A stretch of DNA of 20,374 bases from an uncultured Erysipelotrichales bacterium (lineage in GTDB: Bacteria > Bacillota_I > Bacilli_A > Erysipelotrichales > Coprobacillaceae), in assembly GCA_910579135.1 (NCBI GenBank), contig CAJTTM010000043.1, forward strand, positions 1-20,374. The letters run 5' to 3'. The notes below the pieces were generated by a model. It saw only the letters and a program-made list of their open reading frames with translations, ran no database searches and had not been told where the DNA came from. The translations under genes were made by a program, and so were the position numbers. Each line of letters begins with the position of its first letter. Position 1 is the first letter of the stretch. This document shows positions 9,134 through 16,645 of this stretch, in pieces.

Positions 9134-9151
9134 ACATATTATTAAATATGT
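9134..9151. repeat. Short dyad between the PHP and ABC genes
   Basis: ACATATT-atta-AATATGT is a perfect 7-4-7 inverted repeat in the 63-bp gap. It has no T run, so it is more likely a weak processing or regulatory dyad than a terminator. Confidence 0.3.
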
Positions 9152-9174
9152 TTTATTTGAATTAAAAATGAACA

Positions 9175-9888
9175 TTATGCATATTTAATAAACTTTTTGA
9201 ATTTATTAACATCATTATTTATAATTAATTCTTCATCAAAACCTATTTCTTCTAATAACTCAATAGCTTTACTAAACTCACCAACAGCACTTGGATCATG
9301 AGCATCAGAAGCAATATATATAGGTACACGATATTCAAGACACAATGGTAACATTATTCTATAATTTTCATAACAATTTAATCTGTCTTCAGGATTTAAT
9401 AAAGAACTATTATTTACTTCTAAAGCCACATGATATTTTTTAGCAGCTTCTACTAAACGCTTATAATCAAGAGGTGTACTATCATCATCAGGATGAGACA
9501 CAAAGAAAATTCTTTCGTTTTTCATACACGAAATCAAATTATCAGTATTCTTTTCAATTCCTTGATCATCATAACAATGTGAATGTATTCCAACAATACC
9601 ATAATCTAAACTATCAAGATGTCTTTGATCTAATGAAAGTGAACCATCATTTAATACATTGACTTCACTTCCATGAAAAACTTCTATTCCATAAATAACT
9701 CTAGGTACAACTGCAAAATTTAAAAAGTATATTGGATTACAAGCCCCTCTAATCCCTGGAGCATGTTCACTTATTCCAATAAGTTTTAATCCTTTTTCTT
9801 TCGCCGCATATATATTTTCTCTCATAGTTCCATACGCATGACCACTCATGATTGTATGAGTATGAATATCTAATAACATCTTTTTCAT
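9175..9888 (-). CDS. PHP-domain phosphatase, YcdX-like
   Basis: The 237-residue protein carries the full set of metal ligands of the polymerase-and-histidinol-phosphatase (PHP) fold, in the order and spacing of YcdX: DIHTHT (H9, H11), H17, SEHAPG (H42), GSEVNV (E75), GIHSH (H102/H104), SHPDDD (H132) and SDAHD (D195, H197). It should be a cytoplasmic trinuclear-metal phosphoesterase; the natural substrate of this subgroup is not settled. The start at 9888 sits behind a strong GAGGAGG, with a second Met at codon 4. A TTGACA promoter lies at 9921-9948. It is first in a likely two-gene unit with the ABC fusion, without an obvious functional link. Confidence 0.9.
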   Translation of the reverse strand: MKKMLLDIHTHTIMSGHAYGTMRENIYAAKEKGLKLIGISEHAPGIRGACNPIYFLNFAVVPRVIYGIEVFHGSEVNVLNDGSLSLDQRHLDSLDYGIVGIHSHCYDDQGIEKNTDNLISCMKNERIFFVSHPDDDSTPLDYKRLVEAAKKYHVALEVNNSSLLNPEDRLNCYENYRIMLPLCLEYRVPIYIASDAHDPSAVGEFSKAIELLEEIGFDEELIINNDVNKFKKFIKYA

Positions 9889-9920
9889 ATTAACCTCCTC
9901 AAATTGTTTTATTGAATATT

Positions 9921-9948
9921 ATATTAGATAATTCTTTTAGATTGTCAA
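9921..9948 (-). promoter_or_regulatory. Sigma-A promoter of the PHP-ABC unit
   Basis: The minus strand has a consensus TTGACA (9943-9948), 16 bases, then TAATAT (9921-9926). An overlapping TATAAT lies 19 bases from the -35. This predicts a leader of about 25-30 nt. Confidence 0.7.
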
Positions 9949-9967
9949 TATTAAGTTTAAAGCAAAT

Positions 9968-10005
9968 AAAAAAGACATGAATAATAAATATATTTTACTT
10001 CCATG
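9968..10005 (-). terminator. Probable terminator after the DUF1413 remnant
   Basis: On the minus strand CATGGAAG...(10005 down) can pair, with several mismatches and wobbles, with TTATTATTCATG (9976-9987). TCTTTTTTATTTG follows. Confidence 0.4.
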
Positions 10006-10016
10006 CCAAGGCTTAA

Positions 10017-10259
10017 TTAAATTTTCTTATAAATCACTAAATTATTTGAAACCTTTCCAACAAACATTACATTATTTATATTATTTGACTCTACATCTTG
10101 TTTAAAATACCTACCAAGTCCTAACCTATCTCCCTTAGATAATGACTTTCAATATGCTCCCTCAAATAAATCTTTCACATTAAATGTACGACTACTTGGT
10201 AAACAGTTTAAACTCTCTTGTGTAATTTTCAATAATTCTATATAACTAGTTTTAGACAT
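10017..10259 (-). pseudogene. DUF1413-family gene with an in-frame TGA
   Basis: Read from ATG 10259, 80 codons run to TAA at 10017 with one stop, TGA, at codon 37 (10149-10151). The product would read ...RTFNVKDLFEGAY-stop-KSLSKGDRLGLGRYF... This is the DUF1413 pattern, in which the aligned residue is normally Trp, so TGG has probably become TGA. Trp is TGG elsewhere in this window, so recoding is unlikely. The start follows the SHOCT stop by one base (TAA-A-ATG), so it was translationally coupled to the gene before it and has no ribosome site of its own. The function of DUF1413 proteins is unknown. Confidence 0.7.
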
Positions 10260-10260
10260 T

Positions 10261-10915
10261 TTATGAATCTAATAATCGCTTTTTCTTGACATTATATTCT
10301 TCCTGAGTAATGACTCCTGAATCCAACAATTCTTTCAAATCATCAAAATTGATTGTTTGTGTTGTCTTTTCAACTTTGGGCGTCTTTTCAATCGTTTGAT
10401 TTGTGTTTCTATTATTAATTAATTTATTATTTCATTATATACTTTATTTGAATTATTCAAAAACGCAAAACTTATTCTTCCTGATGAAGTTCCAACACTA
10501 ACATTTTTTAATATTGCTATTTCTCCTACTGAAGATATTTCATCCATTGGTAAATTAACTGTTTTATCAAAAAGTGTGCACCCTTTAATTTTTTTATTTG
10601 TAACAACTATTTCTGTGTTTTTCACAAAAAAATCAAAAACTGCTATAATTATTAAAATTATTAAAGGTACTTTTAAATAATCATCAAAGAAAATATAATC
10701 CCCAAATGGACTACCATACTCATTTTTACCAAAGATACAGCAAAAACATTGATCAAGTAAAATATGCCTTGCTCTCTCTTGAAAATACTCAATATCAGAT
10801 AATTCATTTGCTGCTCCAACAAATCTTATAATACCAAACAAAAAAACTAACAAAGCTTTAATATAATTTATTTATCTATAATCATCTTACTTTTAACAAT
10901 ATCTTTCTCCTTCAC
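10261..10915 (-). pseudogene. Frameshifted PH-domain/SHOCT membrane protein gene
   Basis: The longest piece (10853 down to 10419, 144 codons) has a hydrophobic start (LVFLFGIIRFVGAA), a second membrane segment (VPLIILIIIAVFDFFV) and a bacterial PH-like domain (EIVVTNKKIKGCTLFDKTVNL...SVGTSSGRISF). It stops at 10419. One base out of phase, the frame continues as INNRNTNQTIEKTPKVEK and then a SHOCT domain (FDDLKELLDSGVITQEEYN...KKKRLLDS), ending at 10261. The PH-plus-SHOCT order is a known family layout, so one base was lost in the AT run at about 10419-10432. At the other end the piece has no ATG. A matching segment (IVKSKMIIDK) lies in another frame upstream, behind AAGGAG near 10910, which suggests a second frameshift near 10867. 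Confidence 0.75.
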
Positions 10916-11007
10916 TATCTTATCTTCCTTATTTTATAATTACACACGCCATTTAGCCTGTATTATTTGTCAACACCAAAAATTGACATTATTGATAAAC
11001 ATAATAA
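10916..11007. other. Non-coding gap
   Basis: No gene is seen. A TGTCAA / TTGACA inverted repeat (10968-10988) offers a -35-like hexamer on both strands, but neither has a good -10 at the right distance. Confidence 0.4.
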
Positions 11008-11027
11008 AAACCACGCTAAGGTGGCTT
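11008..11027 (-). terminator. Terminator downstream of the MATE gene
   Basis: CCAC (11011-11014) and GTGG (11021-11024) form a hairpin with flanking A/T pairing. The minus-strand copy is followed by TTTTTATTATG and the plus-strand side by T-rich sequence, so it may work in both directions. Confidence 0.55.
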
Positions 11028-11077
11028 TGTATTTTTTACTATAATATCCAACTATCCAAAATTATTAATTCTCATCA

Positions 11078-11144
11078 TTATATAAGATTTGTTCTTAGGC
11101 TAAAAAACTTATCAATATTCAATCAACACATAAATCTTATATAA
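11078..11144. repeat. 13-bp inverted repeat overlapping the MATE stop codon
   Basis: TTATATAAGATTT (11078-11090) is repeated inverted, without mismatch, at 11132-11144. The loop is 41 bases and the MATE stop (11137-11139) lies in the right arm. It may form a long 3'-end stem that stabilises the mRNA. Confidence 0.5.
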
Positions 11145-12480
11145 CTTCTACTTTCTTTCTTACCAAGAAATAATATCCAATCACAAGTGCTCCTGTTATT
11201 GCCCAAGACACTGGGTAAACAAGTAATAACATTGTGTATGTATGAAAGAAATTATTAACAAAATAAACCCATACCAACCTTACAACACATGTTCCAAACA
11301 CAGTCAGTAAAGCTGGTGCTATTGATTTACCATATCCTCTTAATGCAGAACCCGTGATTTCATATGTTCCAATTAACCAATGTAAACTCATAACTTGAAG
11401 AACTCTTTGGGCTGCATACGGGATTACTTTCATATCTGATGTAAAGAAATGAACAAATGGAACTCTCAATAATACAATAAGAACATCCATAACAAAAGCT
11501 ATTCCTATCCCTGTTGTTAAAGCAAGTTTCCATACTTTACGACATCTTTTATATTCTTTAGCCCCATAATTTTGTCCTACAAATGTCGTCGCAGCTTGAG
11601 AAAAACCATTGACAATCGCAAATCCTATATATTCAAAGTTAACTGCTGCGGAACTTCCTGCAATAACAGATGAGCCAAAAGAATTTAAACTAGATTGAAT
11701 AACAACATTTGATAAAGAGAAAACAGTTCCTTGAAGTCCAGCAGGAACTCCAATTTGTAAGATTTTTACTAATTCATTCTTTGATATTGATAATTGATGA
11801 AAATCAAAACATAACATACCTTCTTCGTGCATTAAACAATTAATAACAACTATAGACGATAAAACATTTGATACAACAGTTGCAATCGCAACACCATCAA
11901 CGCTTAAATGAAATACAATAACTAAAACTAAATTTAAACATGCATTTACAACTCCACCAATAACTAATGCTATAAAAGGAGTTTTTGAATTCCCTGCACT
12001 TCTAAGAATAGCAGAAGCAAAATTATAAAGTAATATAAAAGGCATTCCTATTGCATATATCCTTAAATATAAAACTGCTAAACCAATGATATTTTCAGGT
12101 GTACCCATTAAAAGTAATAAAGGTTCAGCAACAAATTGTACAAATACCGCTAGAAACAATCCACAAATCAAAGCAATAGAAATTGAAGTATGAACACCTT
12201 TTGATATCCTATCATCATGTCCTCCACCAATATAATTCGCAATTAAAGCACTACTTCCTACTGAAATACCCACAAAAAAATTAATAAATAAATTAACTAC
12301 CGATGCATTTGCTCCTACTGCAGCTAAAGCTTCAGAACTCGCAAACTGTCCAACAACAGCTGAATCAACCATATTAAATAATTGTTGAAGTATACTTCCT
12401 AAAGCTAAAGGCAAAGCAAATAGAATCATCTTTTTAAGTAATGGTCCATGTAACATATCCACCTTTGCTGATTTTTCCAT
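11137..12480 (-). CDS. MATE-family efflux transporter
   Basis: I place the start at ATG 12480 (MEKSAKVDMLHGPLLKKM), five bases after GGAGGGG. A start nine codons further upstream has no ribosome site in front. The 447 residues form about 12 hydrophobic segments in two homologous halves. Family marks include PLALGSILQQLFNMVDSAVVGQF near the N-terminus and GFSQAATTFVGQNYGAKEYKRCRK in the second half. Such proteins sit in the cytoplasmic membrane and export cationic drugs or metabolites in exchange for Na+ or H+; the substrate is not predictable. The XRE regulator lies just upstream on the same strand, but a terminator separates them. Confidence 0.93.
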   Translation of the reverse strand: MEKSAKVDMLHGPLLKKMILFALPLALGSILQQLFNMVDSAVVGQFASSEALAAVGANASVVNLFINFFVGISVGSSALIANYIGGGHDDRISKGVHTSISIALICGLFLAVFVQFVAEPLLLLMGTPENIIGLAVLYLRIYAIGMPFILLYNFASAILRSAGNSKTPFIALVIGGVVNACLNLVLVIVFHLSVDGVAIATVVSNVLSSIVVINCLMHEEGMLCFDFHQLSISKNELVKILQIGVPAGLQGTVFSLSNVVIQSSLNSFGSSVIAGSSAAVNFEYIGFAIVNGFSQAATTFVGQNYGAKEYKRCRKVWKLALTTGIGIAFVMDVLIVLLRVPFVHFFTSDMKVIPYAAQRVLQVMSLHWLIGTYEITGSALRGYGKSIAPALLTVFGTCVVRLVWVYFVNNFFHTYTMLLLVYPVSWAITGALVIGYYFLVRKKVEVI

Positions 12481-12557
12481 TCTTTCCCCTCCAATTCTAT
12501 AAAACAATAATCCTCTATATTTAAACTATTTAATCACATTTTTTTATAAATGTATTC

Positions 12558-12578
12558 TTTTTTCAAAAAGTGAAAAAA
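12558..12578. promoter_or_regulatory. Dyad upstream of the MATE gene
   Basis: TTTTTTCA-aaaag-TGAAAAAA is a perfect 8-5-8 inverted repeat about 80 bases before the MATE start. It is a possible operator, but the low-complexity arms make chance plausible. Confidence 0.3.
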
Positions 12579-12593
12579 CATTTTAAAAAAAAC

Positions 12594-12613
12594 AGGAAAT
12601 ATTTTCATTCCCT
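12594..12613 (-). terminator. Rho-independent terminator after the XRE regulator gene
   Basis: On the minus strand AGGGAA and TTTCCT pair (one G-T) around an 8-base loop, followed by GTTTTTTTT. It starts about 21 bases after the stop at 12635. Confidence 0.7.
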
Positions 12614-12634
12614 ATTACAAATATAATTTTTAAT

Positions 12635-13174
12635 TTATGATTTTATATTTTGCATTTTTTTAAATAAACGCATCTTATATGCCTTAATTTTATACATATA
12701 ACGTCTTGTATATAGAAACCCTGTTAATAATGTTCCAATAACAAAACCCAGTGCCATATTTACAATAGCTTCATAAGGCTGTGTTTGGGCAAGTCCAAAA
12801 ATATCTATTATCATATATACAGCCATACCTATAATCGCAACTATAAACATAATACTCATTCTCTTTGAAAAAGAATCTCTTTCATTATTATTATAATCTG
12901 CAATCTTAAGTATAAGTTCTTCATCTTGTCTATTCATACTATCACTTCTCTCTCCATCTAAAATTTCTTTAATCTCTATATCATAATATTTCGCAAGTTC
13001 AATAATTAAATCAAAATCTGGCATTGTTACACCATTTTCCCAACGAGAAATACTTCGATTAGATACCCCTAATTTTTCAGCTAGTTCTTCTTGGGTAAGC
13101 TTTTTTTCATTGCGTAATTCTTTTAAAAAATGACCAACTTTTTTTGATTCATATATAACTCCTCCTTTCACCAT
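12635..13174 (-). CDS. XRE-family regulator with two membrane segments; natural start apparently frameshifted
   Basis: Residues about 12-70 form a Cro/C1 helix-turn-helix (KLTQEELAEKLGVSNRSISRWENGVTMPDF), followed by the usual DIEIKEILDGER tail. Two hydrophobic segments (about 107-127 and 136-155) and a basic C-terminus follow, giving a membrane-tethered DNA-binding protein. The family N-terminus would be MNQKKVGHFLKEL. The best ribosome site and ATG encode MNQK but are one base out of phase, because the A tract at 13139-13145 has seven A instead of eight. In the open frame the first usable ATG is 13174 (MVKGGVIYES), 11 bases after a weaker AGAGGA. So the gene is translated from that start, is a fresh frameshift mutant or phase variant, or the base is an error. 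Its targets are unknown; the MATE gene is next downstream. Confidence 0.75.
   Translation of the reverse strand: MVKGGVIYESKKVGHFLKELRNEKKLTQEELAEKLGVSNRSISRWENGVTMPDFDLIIELAKYYDIEIKEILDGERSDSMNRQDEELILKIADYNNNERDSFSKRMSIMFIVAIIGMAVYMIIDIFGLAQTQPYEAIVNMALGFVIGTLLTGFLYTRRYMYKIKAYKMRLFKKMQNIKS
13139..13168 (-). promoter_or_regulatory. Out-of-frame ribosome site, start codon and seven-A tract of the XRE gene
   Basis: AAAGGAGGAG (13159-13168), 6 bases, then ATG (13150-13152) make an ideal start. Its frame (ATG AAT CAA AAA AAG TTG GTC ATT TTT TAA) ends after nine codons. One more A in the tract 13139-13145 would join it to the regulator as MNQKKVGHF. Confidence 0.65.
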
Positions 13175-13233
13175 TAAAATAACATTCCTCTTTAAAATAG
13201 TACAGGACACAAACTGAGAATAAGGCTTTTTTC

Positions 13234-13301
13234 ACTATTCTTATAAAGTATAGTGTAATGCTAAATTTATATTGTACTTTTTAAATATTATAAAATAAAA
13301 T
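13234..13301 (+). promoter_or_regulatory. LysR-type operator and promoter of operon 1 (flavoprotein-AKR1-AKR2)
   Basis: ACTAT (13234-13238), 11 bases, ATAGT (13250-13254), 16 bases, ATTGTAC (13271-13277). The TTGTAC acts as -35, with TAAAAT (13296-13301) 18 bases on as the best -10. The layout equals the sites at 16646 and 18366. It lies in the divergent gap with the XRE gene. Confidence 0.75.
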
Positions 13302-13340
13302 AATAGTTAAGAAAAACAATAATTGAAAAGGAGAGATAAA

Positions 13341-13961
13341 ATGAAAGTATTAATGATTAATGGAAGTCCACATTTGAAAGGAAATACAAGTATTGCTTTT
13401 AATGAAATGACTAAAATTTTTGATAAAGAAGGTATTGAAACAGAAGTAGTCAATATAGGAAACAAAGATATTAGAGGATGCATTGCATGTATGACTTGTA
13501 AAAAGGGAGTAGGACAATGTGTATTTAACGATATTGTTAACGAGGTAGCTAAGAAATTTGAGGAATGTGATGGATTGGTTGTTGGAACACCTGTATATTA
13601 TGGATCAGCTAATTCAACTTTGATATCATTTTTAACAAGATTATTTTATAGTACGTCTTTTGATAAAACAATGAAAGTAGGAGCAAGTGCCATTGTTGCA
13701 AGACGTGGTGGTATTTCTTCAACTTATGATGAAATTAATAAATTCTTTGCTATTTCGGGTATGCCAATTGCTTCAACACAATATTGGAATGCTATTCATG
13801 GTAGAGAACAAGGAGAAGCATCACAAGATGAAGAAGGATTACAAACAATGCGTGTTTTAGCTAGAAATATGTCATTTTTAATGAAATGCATTGCTGATGG
13901 TAAAGAAAAATATGGTTTACCAGAAAAAGAAGAATTTTATAGAACAAACTTTATTAGATAA
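13341..13961 (+). CDS. Iron-sulfur flavoprotein / NADPH-dependent FMN reductase-like protein (copy B)
   Basis: ATG 13341 follows AAAGGAGAG; an earlier TTG in frame lies inside that ribosome site and is not used. The 206 residues start MKVLMINGSPHLKGNTS, the FMN phosphate loop. They carry C47, C50, C53, C60 (GCIACMTCKKGVGQC), the compact cysteine motif of iron-sulfur flavoproteins expected to hold a [4Fe-4S] cluster. GTPVYYGSAN is the second flavin loop. It is first in an operon with two aldo/keto reductases (22 bp to AKR1) under the LysR-type site. A role as cytoplasmic electron carrier or reductase in the same pathway is likely, but the reaction is not known. It is the paralogue of the gene at 5164. 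Confidence 0.88.
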   Translation: MKVLMINGSPHLKGNTSIAFNEMTKIFDKEGIETEVVNIGNKDIRGCIACMTCKKGVGQCVFNDIVNEVAKKFEECDGLVVGTPVYYGSANSTLISFLTRLFYSTSFDKTMKVGASAIVARRGGISSTYDEINKFFAISGMPIASTQYWNAIHGREQGEASQDEEGLQTMRVLARNMSFLMKCIADGKEKYGLPEKEEFYRTNFIR

Positions 13962-13983
13962 TTATCTATTATAGGAGGAAAAT

Positions 13984-14823
13984 ATGAACTATATTATTTT
14001 AAATAATGGTGTGAAAATGCCAAAATTAGGTTTTGGAACAATTAATCAATTTGGAAATCAAATCATAGAAAACGTTAACTTCGCATTAAACAATGGATAT
14101 CAACTTATTGATACTGCTAATCGTTATGGTAATGAAGTTGAAGTTGGAAAAGGTATAAAAAAATCTGGTATAAAAAGAGAAGATATCTTTTTAGAAACAA
14201 AATTAGGACCTACTTTATATGAGAATAATCAAGCAATTGATGATACTTTAAAAAGATTAGATGTTGATTATATTGATTTAATGTTATTACATCATCCAGT
14301 CAATAATTATATTTATGCTTATAAAATGTTAGAAAAAGCATATAAAGAAGGAAAAATAAAAGCAATTGGTTTATCCAACTTTTCTATTGAAAAGATTCAA
14401 GAAATATTAGATCAATGTGAAATTGTACCTGCAGTTATGCAAGTTGAGTGTCATCCATATTATCCAGCAGAAGCAGTGAAATCATTTTGTGATGAACATG
14501 GTATTGCTTTACAATCATGGTTCCCCTTAGGGCATGGAAATACAGATATGTTGAATGATCCAGTTTTTATTCAATTAGCTCAAAAATATAATAAAACAGC
14601 AGTACAAATTATTTTAAGATGGCATACACAAATGGGATTTGGACTTGTGCCAGGAAGTACATCAAATAGTCATATCAAAGATAATGCCCATATTTTTGAT
14701 TTTGAGTTAACAAGTGAAGATATGGATTTAATTGCGAGCGTGAATAAACACCAACCTTTTTATCATGTGACAAAAGAATCATTAGAAAAACTCGCAACAA
14801 CAAAATGTAATTTTGAAGAATAG
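13984..14823 (+). CDS. Aldo/keto reductase 1, with altered cofactor loop
   Basis: The 279-residue TIM-barrel oxidoreductase has the complete catalytic tetrad: D43 (LIDTANRYGN), Y48, K73 (LETKL) and H103 (LLHHP). Members reduce aldehydes and ketones with NAD(P)H in the cytoplasm. It is the odd one of the five paralogues. The cofactor loop reads LVPGSTSN (221-228) where the others have (I/L)(P/S)K(S/T); the missing lysine usually contacts the NADPH 2'-phosphate. The catalytic-His loop is HHPVNNYIYAY instead of HQPYGDY, and the C-terminus is CNFEE. It may therefore prefer NADH or another substrate. The start has a TAGGAGG ribosome site. It is second in operon 1. Confidence 0.93.
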   Translation: MNYIILNNGVKMPKLGFGTINQFGNQIIENVNFALNNGYQLIDTANRYGNEVEVGKGIKKSGIKREDIFLETKLGPTLYENNQAIDDTLKRLDVDYIDLMLLHHPVNNYIYAYKMLEKAYKEGKIKAIGLSNFSIEKIQEILDQCEIVPAVMQVECHPYYPAEAVKSFCDEHGIALQSWFPLGHGNTDMLNDPVFIQLAQKYNKTAVQIILRWHTQMGFGLVPGSTSNSHIKDNAHIFDFELTSEDMDLIASVNKHQPFYHVTKESLEKLATTKCNFEE

Positions 14824-14834
14824 GAGAATGAAAA

Positions 14835-15707
14835 ATGGAATATGTTCAATTAAATAATCATTTAAAAATGCCTATATTAGGATTTGGAGTTTTTAGAGTT
14901 CCGGATAAATCAGAGTGCTGTGAATCTGTCTATCAAGCAATAAAAGCAGGATATCGTTTGATTGATACAGCTGCATCATATATGAATGAAGATGCTGTTG
15001 GAGAAGCTGTAAGAAAGGCTATTGAAGAAGGTATCTGTACAAGAGAAGAATTATTTATTACTACTAAGTTATGGGTACAAGACATGAAAAGTTATGAAGC
15101 AACAAAGGAAGCTATAAATGCTTCCCTTGAAAAAAGTGGATTAGAGTATTTTGACTTGTATTTATTACATCAAGCTATGGGTGATTACTTTTCTGCATGG
15201 AGAGCAATGGAAGCTGCATATAAAGATGGAAAATTAAAAGCTATTGGTGTTTCTAATTTCTATCCACATGTTCTTATTAATTTTTGTGAAACAGTCACAA
15301 TAAAACCTATGGTTAATCAAGTCGAGTTACATCCATATTTCACTCAAGAAGAAGCACTTGCTACAATGAAAGAATATCATGTTATACCCGAAGCATGGGC
15401 TCCTCTTGGTGGAGGAAGGTATAACCCTTTTAAAGATAAAATGCTTATAAATATTGCTAATAAATATTCAAAAACAGTAGGACAGGTATTACTTCGTTGG
15501 AATATTCAAAGAGGAGTTGTTGTTATTCCAAAGTCTACACATCTAGATAGAATAATTGAAAATATTGATGTATTTGATTTTGAACTTAATGAAGATGAAA
15601 TGCAACAAATCTCATCATTAGATAAAGGTTATACAGGGTCTCGTGCTAAGCATTTTGACCCAGAGTTTGTAAAAATGTGTCTATCTAAAAAAATACATGA
15701 TGAATAA
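14835..15707 (+). CDS. Aldo/keto reductase 2
   Basis: 290 residues of the 2,5-diketogluconate-reductase-like AKR group. Tetrad: D44 (RLIDTAASYMNE), Y49, K78 (FITTKLW) and H112 (LLHQAMGDY). The NADP loop VVVIPKST is intact, and the substrate-loop region QVELHPYFTQEE is typical. The C-terminus KKIHDE resembles the KIHD ends of AKR3 and AKR4, so these three form the closest subgroup. It has a four-residue insertion before the catalytic Lys (AIEEGICTREE) relative to its paralogues. The ribosome site (TAGGAG) overlaps the stop of AKR1, 11 bases away, so the pair is translationally coupled. The natural carbonyl substrate is unknown. Confidence 0.94.
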   Translation: MEYVQLNNHLKMPILGFGVFRVPDKSECCESVYQAIKAGYRLIDTAASYMNEDAVGEAVRKAIEEGICTREELFITTKLWVQDMKSYEATKEAINASLEKSGLEYFDLYLLHQAMGDYFSAWRAMEAAYKDGKLKAIGVSNFYPHVLINFCETVTIKPMVNQVELHPYFTQEEALATMKEYHVIPEAWAPLGGGRYNPFKDKMLINIANKYSKTVGQVLLRWNIQRGVVVIPKSTHLDRIIENIDVFDFELNEDEMQQISSLDKGYTGSRAKHFDPEFVKMCLSKKIHDE

Positions 15708-15730
15708 AAATATACAGAGATAATTTAACG

Positions 15731-15772
15731 AGAATAAAAAAAGAATACGAAAATGTATTCTTTTTTTATTCT
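15731..15772. terminator. Bidirectional terminator with an 18-bp perfect stem
   Basis: AGAATAAAAAAAGAATAC (15731-15748) is the exact inverse of 15755-15772, with a 6-base loop. A and T runs serve both strands. It ends operon 1 and the convergent lysR gene, whose stop codon (15766-15768) lies inside the stem. Confidence 0.85.
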
Positions 15773-16629
15773 AATATTTGATTCCACTCTAAATCTTTAA
15801 TGTCTTTTTTTAATGATGAAAACAGTTTCTTTTTATCTTTATGATAAACACCATAATAATGAACACTAGCTTCTGAATCAGTAATCGGAATAAAAACTCT
15901 ATTCTTTTCAGGTTTTTGAATAGTTATATTACTTCTAAAGTTAGGAAGTGCTGATACTTTTGTAAGTTCATTAAGTATTGATATATCTTCTTGAAATAAT
16001 AAGTGTGATTTTGGAAGCATTTGTTGACAGATTTCACTCCAAAAACCAATATGTGATAGTAGTAATATACTTTGTCCATCTAAATCGTGAAAAGATATTT
16101 CCTTAAATAAAGCTAAAGGATGAGCTGGTGGCACAGATATGTATAAGTATTCTTCAAACATATCAATACATATATAATCTTTATCTTTAATAGGCTCTGT
16201 TGTTACAATTAATGAATATTCATTTTCTTTTAAACCTTTTAACAATTCATCTTGAGATTTTAATTGTTCAGTAATCTTTGATTCAGGATATAGATTATTT
16301 AAAATATATTTTAGCCCCCATATAGGAGCAGGAGTGCAAGAACCAATAGAAATTGTTGAATGACTTCTATCAAACTTTTGTAATTCTTCTACCATTTGAT
16401 GAGTTGAATTTAATATCTTTTTTGCGTATTCAACAGCTAATTGACCATTTTCATTTAATGTTATTTTGTTCTTTGTACGATCAAATAATTTTAAATCTAA
16501 GTCTTCTTCAAGACGTTGAATAGAACGTGTTAAACCAGGTTGAGATATCAGTAATTTCTCAGCTGCTTTAGATATTGTTCCAGCATCTGCAATTGTTACT
16601 AATTGTTCTAACTGATAAAGTTCAATCAC
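15766..16629 (-). CDS. LysR-type transcriptional regulator, likely master of the AKR cluster
   Basis: I place the start at GTG 16629 (MIELYQLEQLVTIADAG) because the GGGGAGAGG ribosome site lies directly before it; a GTG six codons further upstream overlaps that site. The 287 residues show the LysR winged HTH (residues about 1-60, GTISKAAEKLLISQPGLTRSIQRLEEDL). An effector-binding domain begins at about 90 (ISIGSCTPAPIWGLKYIL). LysR proteins bind T-N11-A dyads and switch on neighbouring genes when a small ligand binds. The gene lies between operons 1 and 2, divergent from AKR3. Its own -10 (TATAAT, 16659-16664 on minus) lies inside the shared operator, so autorepression is expected. The ligand is unknown but is probably a substrate or product of the reductases. 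Confidence 0.93.
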   Translation of the reverse strand: MIELYQLEQLVTIADAGTISKAAEKLLISQPGLTRSIQRLEEDLDLKLFDRTKNKITLNENGQLAVEYAKKILNSTHQMVEELQKFDRSHSTISIGSCTPAPIWGLKYILNNLYPESKITEQLKSQDELLKGLKENEYSLIVTTEPIKDKDYICIDMFEEYLYISVPPAHPLALFKEISFHDLDGQSILLLSHIGFWSEICQQMLPKSHLLFQEDISILNELTKVSALPNFRSNITIQKPEKNRVFIPITDSEASVHYYGVYHKDKKKLFSSLKKDIKDLEWNQILE

Positions 16630-16645
16630 ACACCTCTCCCCTTTC

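Noticed and set aside
10149..10151. TGA read as Trp (recoding) in the DUF1413 frame
   Set aside because: Trp is written TGG throughout the intact genes here (for example in the AKRs and EFR1), and no other gene shows in-frame TGA at a Trp position. A point mutation is simpler.
10968..10988. TGTCAA/TTGACA dyad as divergent promoters
   Set aside because: No acceptable -10 lies 16-18 bases from either hexamer.
13323..13340. Upstream TTG start for flavoprotein copy B
   Set aside because: The TTG lies within the AAAGGAGAG ribosome site. Starting at 13341 gives the same 206-residue length as copy A.
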